From: Ceratobasidium sp. AG-K
Lineage: Eukaryota > Basidiomycota > Agaricomycetes > Cantharellales > Ceratobasidiaceae
Length of the DNA stretch: 64,000 nt
NCBI GenBank assembly: GCA_037039685.1
Contig: JAWNGF010000001.1
Location: 8,928,001-8,992,000, forward strand
Direction of reading: 5' to 3'
Shown here: one piece after another, positions 35,801 through 47,081 of the stretch
Position numbering within the stretch: position 1 is the stretch's first letter
Layout of the letters: the number at the start of each line of letters is the position of its first letter
Notes under the pieces: model-generated
The model's database searches: none
What the model was told of the DNA's origin: nothing
The model's input: the letters and a program-made list of their open reading frames with translations, nothing else
Made by a program: the position numbers and the translations under genes

Positions 35801-37926
35801 TTGGCAGGCTGGTTGATTTTTTACGCTGGGAAGGCAGCTGTAGAATTACACTTACAGGGAAGATAATCGCGAGGGGAGCGATATATTGCAGCACGCCCTA
35901 TTCAGTCGCACATCCGGGTTAACCAGATAGCGCACTTTAATGTAACTAGTAAGGCTTACAGTGATATGCGAGCTAGCGATCGAGGAATGACAGATATTAA
36001 CACTGGTGCAAACCTCGGCACATGCACTATCCCTACCTGAGAGTTGATGGCGCTTGCAATTGAGAGGAACAAGCTCTGCAAGCCACCATCAACGTCTAAC
36101 CAATGGCTTATGCTCGAAAGTACAAACAGTGAACCATAGTGCATTCACTAGATCCGCGAGTGAACTTCCAGTTTGCTGGGAGCTGGGAGCAAGTTAGCCT
36201 AAGTAGTCGTCCGTGGAGCGGGGCACGGGTTCTATAATATCGCCCACCTCATCTGAATTGTCGTTGCGGTGACGCCACTAAAAAGGGTAGCCTAAGTATT
36301 GGCTGTTAGCTAGTAACTCGATTGGCTTCAGTTTATAGGCGCGGGTGCGTGGGGATCTTGTTACAGTCCCAGGTTCATTCGCTGAAACCAACGGACATCG
36401 TACTTCCCCGGCCCGGCCCGCTTACGGATGCATTGACAAAATAGTAGAAACCATTGCTTACCATAGCGGAGAGAGAATGAAGACTACTGGCAGCTTGGCT
36501 TTGCGCATCTCGAATCGTAGGAACGTCAACCTAGCAACACGTATTATTATGCTGCACGGTAAACACTGGTAAATTATCAACCTTGATAAAATCATCAAGC
36601 CCCCGTTCCATGTCGTCGAGATGCATTCCAATATCAATAGACAAGTCATTGATGTATCGCCTCACCATAGCTGTCGTCATCTGACCCTCTGGAAATGGAG
36701 GATGCTCAAACAATGTCAAGACAGGAATGACGCATACACCCACTATATTCTTGCAAACAGGATGCGCGGTACTGCGCGATGCAATTAGATAATAGGGGAT
36801 ATGCAGTGCTTTCACCTACCTTCAGGTCATCAGCAAACGAGTGAAACGATGCGTTGACGAGCTCGTCCTCGTATCCCAGAATGTCGTTTCTGCAACGCAA
36901 CGTAAGTCACCAACACCAGGCAGGGCCGGCAGGTCATGCCCAAGCCAGATATGCATAAGTTACGCACAAATAAGTTACAAAGTTGCGAATATTGTCTTCA
37001 AGTAGGACCATTTCTGCAGGAAGTAATTCTAGATCCTTTTGGGGCTTCCTCTGCTGCCGGGCTCCCATCTGTACCTGATTATACCTGATTTTCGTGTGTA
37101 TGCTTAAGAGAGGTATATGAAACTTGGATGGTCATAGCTACTTGGTATAGATACTTACCCTGCTCTATTTATCTTACGCTTAACCTCGGGAAACAATTCG
37201 GCTGCCTTGGAGCGGGGAGTCGGTTAAGCGGTCGAGACCTGCATCCGTCGCTCTACTTACATTCTCTCGAAGCAGATTCTCGATCTGAAAAAGTCCATCT
37301 CGCAGGTGACATGTTGCGTTTAGGAGTCTGGCACTCGATCCAACTCGCGCGACTGCGTTTGCAAACGCCTGGAGCTGACGATTGAGGTTGCTGACATGTT
37401 TTTCGAACGCACGAAAGTTAGCTACGCCCTCTCGAGATTGAAAGTTTGAAACCACATTCATGGTAAGCTGGATTGTCCAAGCATCCCGGAAATACTGATG
37501 TGTGAACGTACCTCCGGAGTAGTCTGGGCCCTTGGTAATGAAGTGGGGAAAGCACTCCCGGGTTTCGCTTTCGCAGGACGAATCCTCGATTTCGCTTTCA
37601 CAAATCGAGCCTAGTTCTCCGCTTTCGGATTCAGTTCCCTCCGTAAGTTTTAATAAATCGGATAACAGTCCTCGAAGCGACTGCTTGCGCTTGGCCGAGA
37701 TAGACGCTACGAAAAAAAAAAAGAAAAAAAAAAGAAGTTGAGAGAACGAAGCATATATATGGCCAATGTAGCTCACCACGACGCTCCGGCTTGAGATATG
37801 ATGAAGGCTCAGCCGAAAAGAGCTCATTCCCAGCTATGCGCAACGGCAAAGCAACGTGGTGTTAGCTCTAAATGAACCCAACTTATAATGTGGCTATGTC
37901 TTACATCCTACAATACTGTCTGCCAT
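32842..37926 (-). CDS. Coiled-coil/membrane protein with WDR26-like WD40 propeller, copy 2
   Basis: Paralogue of the gene at 26,322-31,204 with the same exon order. The start MADSIVG splices to SGNELFSAEPSSYLK, SISAKRKQSLRGLLSDLL and a Ser/Glu-rich acidic stretch, then VSNLNRQLQAFANAVARVGS, ELFPEVKRK, NDILGYEDELVNASFHSFAD, the membrane segments (DDGILPWIMW, SSNQHRAVSSLILALTTLA) and LLYEKLRETRDTIYGLL. An intron ends just before LMAIRRATNRN and joins this half to the WD40 half (LNEHTALVRHMQFDPTGDFL, TIIWKI, IAWSPDGSKLL, IKVWDN, LQPTQSRAEKR). The C-terminus is Ser/Thr/Pro-rich and longer than in copy 1, ending TSPSEQK. The second intron has an unusually long pyrimidine tract. No obvious disabling change was found, but not every junction was checked. 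Confidence 0.68.
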
Positions 37927-38215
37927 CAAATGTGGACTAACTGTGCCGCTGAGATACTAGAAGCGACGGCCTACTTGTCCAAGGGATTATGTAGCCCAGC
38001 CGCCACTCCAGCACGGGGCTTGGGTCCAACATGAGGCGGCGTCTATCAATACCCCGTTGCAAAAAGGCATAGCACTCCACACTCGGTGCCTGGTTGATAT
38101 TACAATGGAAGGGCATGTGCCCGCGTCCTCCCCATACAGGGACCCGGTTTGCTGCTTGTACATTAGTGATCAGAATGAATTTAGATATCATACCCTTTTG
38201 GTAACTAGCACGGAA

Positions 38216-40222
38216 GTGGCCCCGTCGGGCTGCTCACCTTGCTACTGAGGGGGAGTTACTACACTATAATATTACGTTATAGCACCCCTCTGTGTAAACC
38301 TGCAATGAAAACGACATTTTCGGATGATTTCTTCCAGTCAGCCGCTACAACCACAGCAACAAACCAAGAGATCGATCTAAATTTAGTTTCTGCGAGACAC
38401 TCAAGGTGGCTCTTACTGGAGACCACAACCGAGAGATTCAAGTCTAGGTACCAGTTCAACCACAAGGCGTGTCTAAGAAGAATGGTGAGAGACAAGAAGA
38501 CACTTGATTTCAATACAAGTCTGATAGGTCCCACACACATGCGCGGCCCTTGAGCTCCCAAGGGCCGCGAAACAACTTGTCACCCGAAACTGTGACCATG
38601 CGTTTCTGTGCTACTAACTGTCATCGACTCGTCCCGAGCTCATGTGGTTGTATGCGCCCATCAATACAAGGCTCTTTCATGCGAATTACGCGTGCACAAG
38701 GAGAGACCCGGTATAAATAACCACTCACTTGAGCCTTACTGTTGGCGATCACTAACCCACATGCTTTCTAGGATTAGAGATAGATTTACTACCGCAACTA
38801 ATTCCCGGGGTTTACTGGCCGATGTTTCGAAGGGGTATAGTCGCCCCTCAGTTATTAAAATGTCTATTTCATGAGCGCTCCTGGTGTTCCTCATGTTGCC
38901 CCATTATTGAATTAATAGCAGGAAATCCAAGACAGGCACTTAAGAAATTTCTCTGTCGACCTACAATGTACAAGAGCTGGGAAATTTACGACCCATTCGG
39001 TCACATGGAGTGCACGGATAAGGTTTCTGAGCTCGAGTTTTACGAGCCGCATCGCTAGCTTATTACCCCATGGGCAAATTGGGTCCAACAAAGTTGCTCG
39101 ATGACCCGACCAGAGTACGCTCACATGCCGTCAAATCGGCGCTTGAGGAACAGCGTTCCTTCTTGCAATTGCGCTTCCTCTTATCGAGGAAGTCAGCCTA
39201 CGTCGTCCTACAATATGGAAGCCCAGCCCGCGGTGCTAGAAAAGCGTGTCTCCAATTCAAGTTGAATTTAGCCAGCGGAGAGACCTTGCAGTAGCAAGGT
39301 AATCAGATAGATCGGTGAGTAACCTTTGGCCGATTTACTGACTGGCACTAAGTTACGCGATCGCGGACACTTGAGCAGCCCGGGTAGACGATACCCCCGA
39401 TTCTACGTGAAGCGATTAGACGTTGAATTCGATTTCTCTCAATTCGGCTTCGCGCGCCAATAATTATTACATATCAGAGAACACATACCAGAGCCTGTGA
39501 ATGAACGTGTAAGAGTTTATCCTCGTGGTTTACAGATGGCTTGGAAGTTCGACTGTTACTGTAATCTAGCCTGAACGGGGGGGGGGGGGGGGAAACACCT
39601 ACCGTACTGTCGGCCTTCAAATGTGTAGCTTGCAATTAGCCGTGCAGCCGGTACAGCTCATCAGGAAGAACCTCCACATTCTCTCTGAGTTCCGTTTGAG
39701 GTTGAATAGTATGCGCCCGGTCCCCCTCGATTTCGCCTAATAAGCTGGTAGCCTCGAGACGTTAGGAGGATGAGAGCTAATTCATACTAACCTAGTTGCC
39801 TCCAGGATAACCCCAGCTATTCGAGTTGTCAAGCGAGAAATCCTCAATTTCTGTCCAGCACTGTCTCGTGCTGCGTCGCTGACGACTCTGACCAGGTCGA
39901 AGATTGTTTGGGGTTGTCGGTCAGTGTCAGAGGTCGAATTCTCAGGACCGCTCACGTGGACGGGAGCAGGTCAGTTTACCATACGATGGGGGGAAAGCAC
40001 ATTTCGGCGACGACGTCTGGTGACTTGGGTCACGAAACAAGTAAGTCTCAGATTTCATACTCTCACTCCGTGCGATCTACAGGTGTATGGCTGTTGGCCA
40101 GTGTGAAATGGCCCGCCCTAAGTTGTGCTGACCGCATTATTACTCATACTACGGCACTGTAATAAGCAACAATCCATCCTGATTATTGCGCCTTCACAAT
40201 GAGTGATAGCAAAGCGCCTACG
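38216..40222. other. Intergenic, no gene recognised
   Basis: About 2 kb with only short open frames and no recognisable motif. It holds the G16 run at 39,577-39,592 and separates the tandem duplication from the third Rap1 relic. Confidence 0.45.
39577..39592 (+). repeat. G16 homopolymer
   Basis: Sixteen consecutive G on the plus strand. It can form a G-quadruplex in principle and is also a common place for sequencing or assembly length errors. Confidence 0.9.
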
Positions 40223-40795
40223 CCGGTTCACTCAAACACTCCCTCAAGGACCACCGCAGAAACGCAAGCGGTATGACCACAACGACGATATGCTCCTCGC
40301 GCAGTACGTCAGAAAAATCCTCCAGACAAGGAGCCTCAGGAGGGCTCCTGAAACTACAGGAGATGTGGCGCCCGATGGGTGTGATCAGCAGTGATCTGCA
40401 TCCACTCCTTACAGCTCCGGAGCGCTCCTGAAAAGGGAGTCCTGCTCCCTCAAGTCCTAGGCTCCGGAGCTCTCCGGAGCTAACCCGGATTTTGCTGACG
40501 TACTTTGCGACTGGTCCGACTGGCACAAGCGATGCAATCTTCCAGAGGCTCACGACGCGGCATCCGCACCATCCACGTGCAAAGACTGACAAGCGTATTA
40601 TCGGATCCACAAGGCCCCGTTGATCAATTTGACGAGCCGGATCCCGCAAAGTAAAACCGTTGCGGTGATTGCGACGGGGACTGTTCCTGGAGGTACGATA
40701 GTGAGTGTGATGGAGGATGGGTTACAGAAATTTAGGCTGGAGAGTAGAGGTTTAGGAGTGATGTGGAAATGTTGTGTCAACACAGGGTAGCTCGA
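40223..40795 (+). pseudogene. Relic of Rap1-Myb gene 3' end (fragment 3), split by insertion
   Basis: Matches the Rap1-Myb gene from about 25,543 to 25,915: the PPQKRKRYDH, DMLLAQY, TGPTGTSDAIFQR region of the third Myb repeat and the end of the gene. It is visibly closer to the parent than fragment 2. After LAQY it is interrupted by a 192-bp insertion (40,308-40,499), then resumes with FATGPTGTSDAIFQ. Later indels and loss of the normal stop show it is not functional. Confidence 0.85.
40308..40499. mobile_element. MITE-like insertion with terminal inverted repeats
   Basis: 192 bp inserted cleanly into Rap1 relic 3, whose parent sequence gives the empty site. The ends are GTCAGAAAAATCC and GGATTTTGCTGAC, inverted repeats matching at 12 of 13 positions. 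The flanks are GTAC on both sides (40,304-40,307 and 40,500-40,503), where the empty site has one GTAC. Because GTAC is palindromic the duplication could also be read as TA with ends extended by C/G, as in Tc1/mariner elements. The interior has nested GGAGC/GCTCC palindromes (CTCCGGAGC, GGAGCCTCAGGAGGGCTCC) and no coding capacity. Confidence 0.8.
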
Positions 40796-41161
40796 CCAAA
40801 GAATTGAGAATCAAGCCACAGTCAGGTCCGCGCGAAAGCGTTATTATAAATTGCACTACACCGGGTTACAATATGGTTGGTAAGTCACATACATGCCACA
40901 GTCTTCTCGGGCATAACAATGAGCTTAGTATGTTGGTAGGGTCCTGAAGTAGCATGATAGAGTCTTGTTGGGTTTCTATACGTATGTCCCCTTCATCCCA
41001 ACGTACCCCAACACGGAGCGGCGCCTAGATACTAGAGGTCGCCAGTGCCGTGAGTGCAATACACGAGGCTCTTCGTCTGAAAGAAAGCTCAGGTTACCTA
41101 ATATATGATACAACTCGTATGTATCGGATATACACAAGCATAGAAAATGAAAATCAGAGGA
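40796..41161. other. Intergenic, Rap1 relic 3 to condensin 3' end
   Basis: Nothing recognised apart from the expected 3' flank of the minus-strand condensin gene. Confidence 0.4.
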
Positions 41162-44100
41162 CTATTCATCTTCCCCCTCCTCTTCTTCCTCCTGAACATC
41201 CGACATAACCGCTTTCGACTCCTCTTCATCCTCCCGTTCCTCGGGTACCACCGACTCTGACTTAACCGATCGCGCTCGTTGACTTGTCGCTCTCCTTGGC
41301 CGCTTAACCTCTTCAACTTGGATCTCTTCCCCGTCGACATCGCTATCAGGTTCAACCCCCTCAATCCATTGTTGGAGCTCTTCGATTAAAAGCTCCTTAA
41401 ATGCCTCATGGTCCGCCCCGCTCATACCCGTCAACTGTTCGGCGTACTTCTTGCGAAAGGCGTTCTCGAACTTATTGAATGCGTTGCGAGTGGTGGTCTC
41501 TCGTAACGGCCGACGCTAAGGACATCGGATGAGCAGCAATAACGAAGAGATTGGGGGGAGGCTTACACGCCGAAGGTTTGTTATAAGCAAGTGGAGACTG
41601 AGCACTTTGAGGTTGTCGAGTTCGTCGGGCAAGTGGAGTTTCCCCAGGAGTTGAACCAACACCTTACGTTCCTCCTCTGGGATATGTGAGTCCAGTACTT
41701 AACAGCCTGGAGCCAGAGGCATAACTCACTATCCATCTCTTTCTCGTATAGCTCTCGAACGATGTCACATGCTACATCTATGTGCATGGATTCATCTGCT
41801 TTCTGGTCTGCCACCTCGCTATTTCAGGACGACGAGGGGCTTTAGCTTGGTGACGGATGGGTAGATATGGACAACTTACACAACCTTCGAAGGATCCATC
41901 CAATCCAAGAAGAGAGCACCCAACTGCGCGGGTGGAATCATTTCTTGGTCCTCATCCTTGTCACGATACACCTCGCATAACAACTTGAACAACGTCATGA
42001 AGACCTAAAATTCGAGCATATATGAGTGTTTTGTGGTTAAAAGTTCGACACAAGACCGACCTTTTGCATCATTCGTTGGTTAGCCGAGGAAGAGTAGCAG
42101 TAAACTGGGAAAAAGTAGCTTAAACATTGTCGTAAAGGCTGGTTGTCCACGGTATCTGGCTGAAAATATGACGCCACTAAGCTACGCAATACCTAGGAAA
42201 CCGTCAATCCCCACCAACCAACCGAATTGACGGGACGTACCTTTTCGTCCGTCACAATTCCCGCTAGTAACAGTTTGGCAAACCCAATACATGTGATCGC
42301 CTGGATCTCTTCCTCGTCATTTTCCAATTGATGCATCAAAAAGTTGATCATGCGTGCTTCGCGAAGGTACTCTGCGTCGTGATGAACCATAATCAAGTCG
42401 TACAGGATCGGCAACACTTTCTTCTTGAGCTCCAATGAGGCGGTTTGGACTTGATTGACAAAGAGTTGATAGGAGCCGGCGGTCATACCCTAAAAGGAGT
42501 GAGCGGGTTGGATGGATGCTTGATTCGTGTACATACCTTGTCAATCAAGCAGCACAGACCCAAGCACACTAGACCTCTCTCGCGCAACTGAGCATCTTTT
42601 CCTCGAATGCTAGGAATAATTAGTTCCGGCACAAGCCCGTGCAGTGCCGAGTTTTCTTGCAAGCTCTAGCCAAGCCATTGGTCACGATCCAAGTCGGGGA
42701 CATCACGACTCACCGAATTCACTCGCTCCAGCATACCGGCGCATAGCGCGACACAGCGCAGGTCGATCGCAAGTTTGTGCTCGATTTCTTCCTCGCTGAG
42801 TTCTTGCTCTGGCTCGGCTGGTTTCGCTCCAGCCTGGGTTCGCTCGTCGTCACCCCATTGAGTCGTGCGGTCGTCCGCGACCTGCGTTCCTTCAATCTGA
42901 AGAGCCCAGGCTCAACGCGTGACAAAATCACAGAGGATAGAAAAGAAACATACTGGAACGTCGTCATCCTTGACCAATACATCCCTCAACTCGGACACAA
43001 TCTCCACAACGACACGAATCATATCACGTTCATTTTCTGAGAGCTTCCGTAGCACGTCCAAACCCTTGTTTACTAACGCTTCGGGGAGCGCCTCTTGAGA
43101 TAATACGTCCCCTACGAGAGCCGTCAGTCCCAATCATACGGCCAAGAGCCAAGGAAGACGTACTTATAAGCTGAAACATTTTCCTCCTCCCAATCTCATC
43201 CGCATAATCCAGATTGACCGCTAATCCCAGCAACTCTCCGACAATCAACTCAGCGTCGATAGCTTGTTCTTCGAGCTGTACGTCCTTCTTATCTTCATCG
43301 TCTTCGGTGTTATTGCTGGCCTCGAGTCGACGCAATAGGTCCAAGAGTTTGTTGTATTCCTCCTGTATACGGAAAGCTAGCAGAGTGACGACAGGAAGAA
43401 CAGTCTCGAGCCTGTCATCCTTTAGGCTAGTGCAATGGTCAATGAATACTCGGGCGAGGAAAGCTCGCTCAGGGGTAAGATTGCTCCAGTAGTCATCTGT
43501 GATTAATAGGTACGTCAGAGTTTGTAGCAACCATGTAACGCGTGGTGCACCTCCGAACTCAACGCTGTCGAATACATCCGCACGAGTGACAAAGACCGAC
43601 AACAACGCGTCCTCTGCCACCTTGCTCTTCAAAAGGTCGAAGGATTTCAAAAACTACGTGCACTAGTGTGAATCGAGTGATGCATGAAAAACCACAAGTA
43701 CACACCTCCAGTAGGTCTCCCTCCTTGGCGTCTACCCAAGTCCCAATCATCCGGGCCGCTGCACTTCGTACGCTTGGTTCACGATCTCCAAGTCCATTGC
43801 TGACTATCTCTTCACGTTGAGCAAGAGTTAGTACTTCGGGCTTAAGGCTGGAAAGAACGTGGTGATACACGAGCTTGCGCAACGTGGTATCAACGTCTCG
43901 AGTTCGAGTCAAGATAACTCTGAGTGACTTTTGGGAAGGCGCAAAGTTCAGTAGCGCTGCACGGCGGACCTCGCTACGTCAAATAAGCCGGGGATGATAA
44001 CAGAATATCAACGGAACTTACGGAGCGGCGTCGTGTTGAATCATGTCTATGAGAACGTCAGACAGATATATCTCGCGTTCTTCTCGTTGCATATCTTCGC

Positions 44101-44835
44101 CCCGTGCTAGCTTGGCAAGAGCGATAGCGGCTTGTAGTCGAACAAAGGTTTCCTTGTCCTGGGCACGTTCCAACAGAGAACTTCGTAAACTTTCGTAAAT
44201 GTCCTCGCTATTAACCAAAGTATAATTAGCCTTAGATTCATTTGACGCTAGGACACCTACTCAATTTCCCCAAGTCCCGAAATCATTTCCGCAGCGATAT
44301 GAACACAGCGGTACCGTACGTTCTTGTCCTTGGCCATGAAACCTTGAAGGACATACTTGAGTAGGTACGTTACGAAACGAGACGCCGGGGTGTCATCATC
44401 CTCCTCGTCGCTATCCACATTGCTCTCTTGCCGTTCTTTGGCTTTCGTCTGGGCAGCTGTGCAATGCTTAGCGCGCACAAGATAATGCAAACCACGATAC
44501 TCACCCTTGTCCGTGATATGCTTCACAAATGCCCCAATGAACCTGATTACCCGATCGGCATTCGAAACACCCTTCTTGACCGGCAAGACATTGTTGACCA
44601 TCTTGGCAAACGTGAGCTGAAAGGCCTTTTCCCCGGTCAGGCGAATACCCCCGCCTCGTCCTTGAACCTCCTCGTAGATACCGGCGCAACCACTGAACAG
44701 CTTGCCGAGAGCAACATAATTCTTGTTGTGATTCGCCGTTGAGGTCTGGGCCTGTTGAAATATGTCTGGTATTTGAGCGGTATAGGTTTCGGGAGTCGGA
44801 GGTGGGGCATCTTGTCCGGCGGCTTTGCGTGCCAT
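41162..44835 (-). CDS. Condensin complex subunit 3 (Cnd3/Ycg1/CAP-G)
   Basis: HEAT-repeat subunit of condensin, which binds DNA with the SMC2/SMC4-kleisin ring and compacts mitotic chromosomes. The start at 44,835 gives MARKAAGQDAPPPTPETYT, then IPDIFQQAQTSTANHNKNYV and FTYLL-type helices: FAKMVNNVLPVKKGVSNADR, VIRFIGAFVKHI, RFVTYLLKYVLQGFMAKDKN and VRYRCVHIAAEMI. Further exons carry SLRSSLLERAQDKETFVRLQ, VRSAAARMIGTWVD and ELIVGELLGLAVNLDYADEI, all HEAT-type. The C-terminus has HEAFKELLIEELQQWIEGVE and an acidic tail ending at 41,162. At least ten short introns. Total is about 1,000-1,100 aa, usual for the family. An upstream neighbour on the same strand is the Egh16-like gene. Confidence 0.9.
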
Positions 44836-45276
44836 GGTGGTGATCAGGAATTCAATACGCGTATTTAGACGCGGTCACGTGGAATGCACATCAGAATCTC
44901 ATTTAGGGTTAGGCCTACTCCAGTACAAAAATAAAACCGGAGACAAGCAGCCAGAACTGGGCCAAAAATTGCTCAACTCCTTACGGAGAGGAGACGGGTT
45001 TGGTAGTTAATTTGCAACCAGCAAATAGCTGAACCTCGGTAAAGACCTCACTGGTGTCAGCGCGTGCCCGAGCACAAGAGATAGGGAATACGAATGGACC
45101 AAGCGCGGTATAAATACCTGAAGCGCACAGACCATGTCACCTGCTCGATGCTTAGTCATCCACTGGATGATTCGACGTCTGGCTCTCAAGGTTGTTTTGG
45201 TCCAGCCAAATCATCTCATTCTTGTAACAGCAGCACAACTATATACAATCCTAGTCACCAACATCAATCCTACCAA
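44836..45276. other. Intergenic: condensin promoter side / Egh16-like 3' flank
   Basis: No gene recognised. It must contain the condensin promoter and the terminator of the Egh16-like gene. No distinct motif stands out. Confidence 0.4.
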
Positions 45277-46442
45277 TTAGATCCAGTAGCCACTGAGCCC
45301 TCCAACGACACGGGAGCGAACAACGCGCTTCTTCTCAATTGGAGCAGTGCGCTTGTAGAGGTCCGCAATCAACTCGGCTTCGAGCTCGCTGGAAACGACA
45401 AAGCTGGTTGAGTCACTGATCGAGCACAGAGTCATGTATACTCACGCATCCTTGGCATCCTCGTCGGAAAATTCATCAGGCTTGGCCAGTGCGCGTGTCG
45501 CTTGTTTCCTTCCACTGTTTGCTCATGGTAAGTGCTGGCTTGATTAACTGATGGAGCACTCACGTTCCAGTCGAAGCCTGCTTAGTGGACCCGGCCTTGG
45601 CACCCGCAGCCCCAGCCGGCTGGCCGTTAGTGACTACTGCGCAAGAGCCGAACGGTCCTGCAGGGGTAGCGTTGCGGCATCGCACGACACATGCATCGCC
45701 ATTGGGTCCACCAGCACACTGCATTCCACTAGTTTTTCCGATATTTGTTAGTATTTGCCTAAGCACAGGAGCGCAAATCGACTTACGCGGGCATCTGGAC
45801 GTTGAGCGGGAAGTCTTCCGCAGTCGCGGTGGAAAGACCGAGGAATGCACCCGGGACGTTCTTGTTCACCTTGGCGGCTTGAAAAGTGTTTCCACCATCG
45901 GCGGAGATGTCGCAAGTGTATGGACTAGCCGAAAACCAACAATTCAGTTCGACTGCTCTTTAGTGACCAAACGGAAACTCACCCGGCCCCATCCTGGTTA
46001 ACTTGATGCAAGGTCATCTGGATCTCGCCGCTTGCCGTTGCCGATGGAATACCAGCCGACGCAGCAGCTAAAGCCGAGTATATGCGCCGTTAGGATATTT
46101 GAACTAGCCCCATACCGCACCTACGTACCCTCCATTTCAGACGCCATGTCGATCGCACCTTGCTGACTGGTTCGCCCACAAGGTCCAACCTTACCCGACT
46201 GGATCTCGCGATCACGGATTACGCTAGTGTCTTGCTGTATTATTAAGTTAGAAAACCACGTTTGGAGTCACTAGATATGAGCTTGCCTGGAATGGCTTGG
46301 CGGCAGTGCCATCGCGAGGAGTGTTGGGGTCGATTCCCATGCCAGCGCCGATGACACCATTGGCACCCTTGACAGCGGTGATGGTACCGTGCGCAGCAAC
46401 GAGGGAGACAAGAGCGGAGAGGTAAATAAAGCGAGTATACAT
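45277..46442 (-). CDS. Egh16/GAS1-like secreted protein
   Basis: Small secreted protein of the Egh16H/GAS1/MAS3 family, first known from appressoria of plant-pathogenic fungi; biochemical role not settled. The signal peptide is MYTRFIYLSALVSLVAAHG. Then TITAVKGANGVIGAGMGIDP, NTPRDGTAAKPFQ, a Cys-bearing KVGPCGRTSQQGAIDM, SGEIQMTLHQVNQDGAGPYT, CDISADGGNTFQ, and GMQCAGGPNGDACVVRCRNA with FGSCAVV. Six introns were followed. The first appears to use a GC donor (CAG|GCAAGC), which joins PFQ to QDTSVIRDREI; a GT donor 15 nt later would also keep frame. The mature protein has an even set of Cys for disulfides. The C-terminal extension (ELEAELIADLYKRTAP, ending GGLSGYWI) is basic. Total about 280 aa. 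Confidence 0.82.
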
Positions 46443-47081
46443 GATGATTATAGAAGGGTTGGGTTGGATGCGACTAGATTAGTGAGAAAGTGAATAAAGC
46501 TGGTTGTGACCTGCACAAGAGAAAGCTGATTAGACCTGCTGATGGACACTGGGAGGACGCCTGGCCTGCTTTTAAGGCATAAGACGCTGCATTGCCGAGG
46601 CCTGTAGTCTCACGGCAGAGTACTTCCGGGACTTGTTGTGGGCCGCGACGGGAACGTAGTGGCGCCTAGTGTTGCACGGCAGCTAGCAGGGCCCGACGAG
46701 TTGCTTGAAACTTTGATGAAATATTGCAAGGATTCGCATGCCTCCTTTCCTTATTACGAGGGGTCAGGTAATCACGGGGGAAACTGATTGTGGTTATCAA
46801 CGTCATTTAGAACTCTACATTGCAAACAATAGACAGAGTAGCGCGTGTTACACGAGCAACTCTCCTAAGCTGTCAACGAATGGAGAGATATAGTCATTTT
46901 CGTAACTAGCTATATTTCCAACATCGGGATTCGAGCCTCGGGTATTTGTAGCTAGGTTACAGACACTGGACACAAATGATCAAACCCTATCGGATAGCTT
47001 GCGCAACGATACGCCCTTGGTCTCCGAGAACGGAATGAATTCAGTTTATGCGCAATAATATCAATATATATTAAGTCTGTG
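46443..47081. other. Intergenic: Egh16-like promoter / MDR 3' flank
   Basis: No gene recognised. The first 150 bp upstream of the ATG contain the probable promoter; the rest is AT-richer with no clear element. Confidence 0.4.

Larger units (their letters stand above)
31830..38215. repeat. Tandem duplication unit 2
   Basis: Diverged direct copy of about 25,330-31,510, holding Rap1 relic 2, WD40 gene 2 and its upstream flank. Homology is still visible at 38,040-38,110 (GGCGGCGTCTATCAAT versus GGCAGCGTCTATCCGT upstream of gene 1) and fades near 38,215. Confidence 0.85.

Noticed and set aside
46925..46965. GGGATTCGAGCC-like string resembling a tRNA T-arm
   Set aside because: No paired T-stem and no acceptor, D or anticodon arms can be drawn around it.
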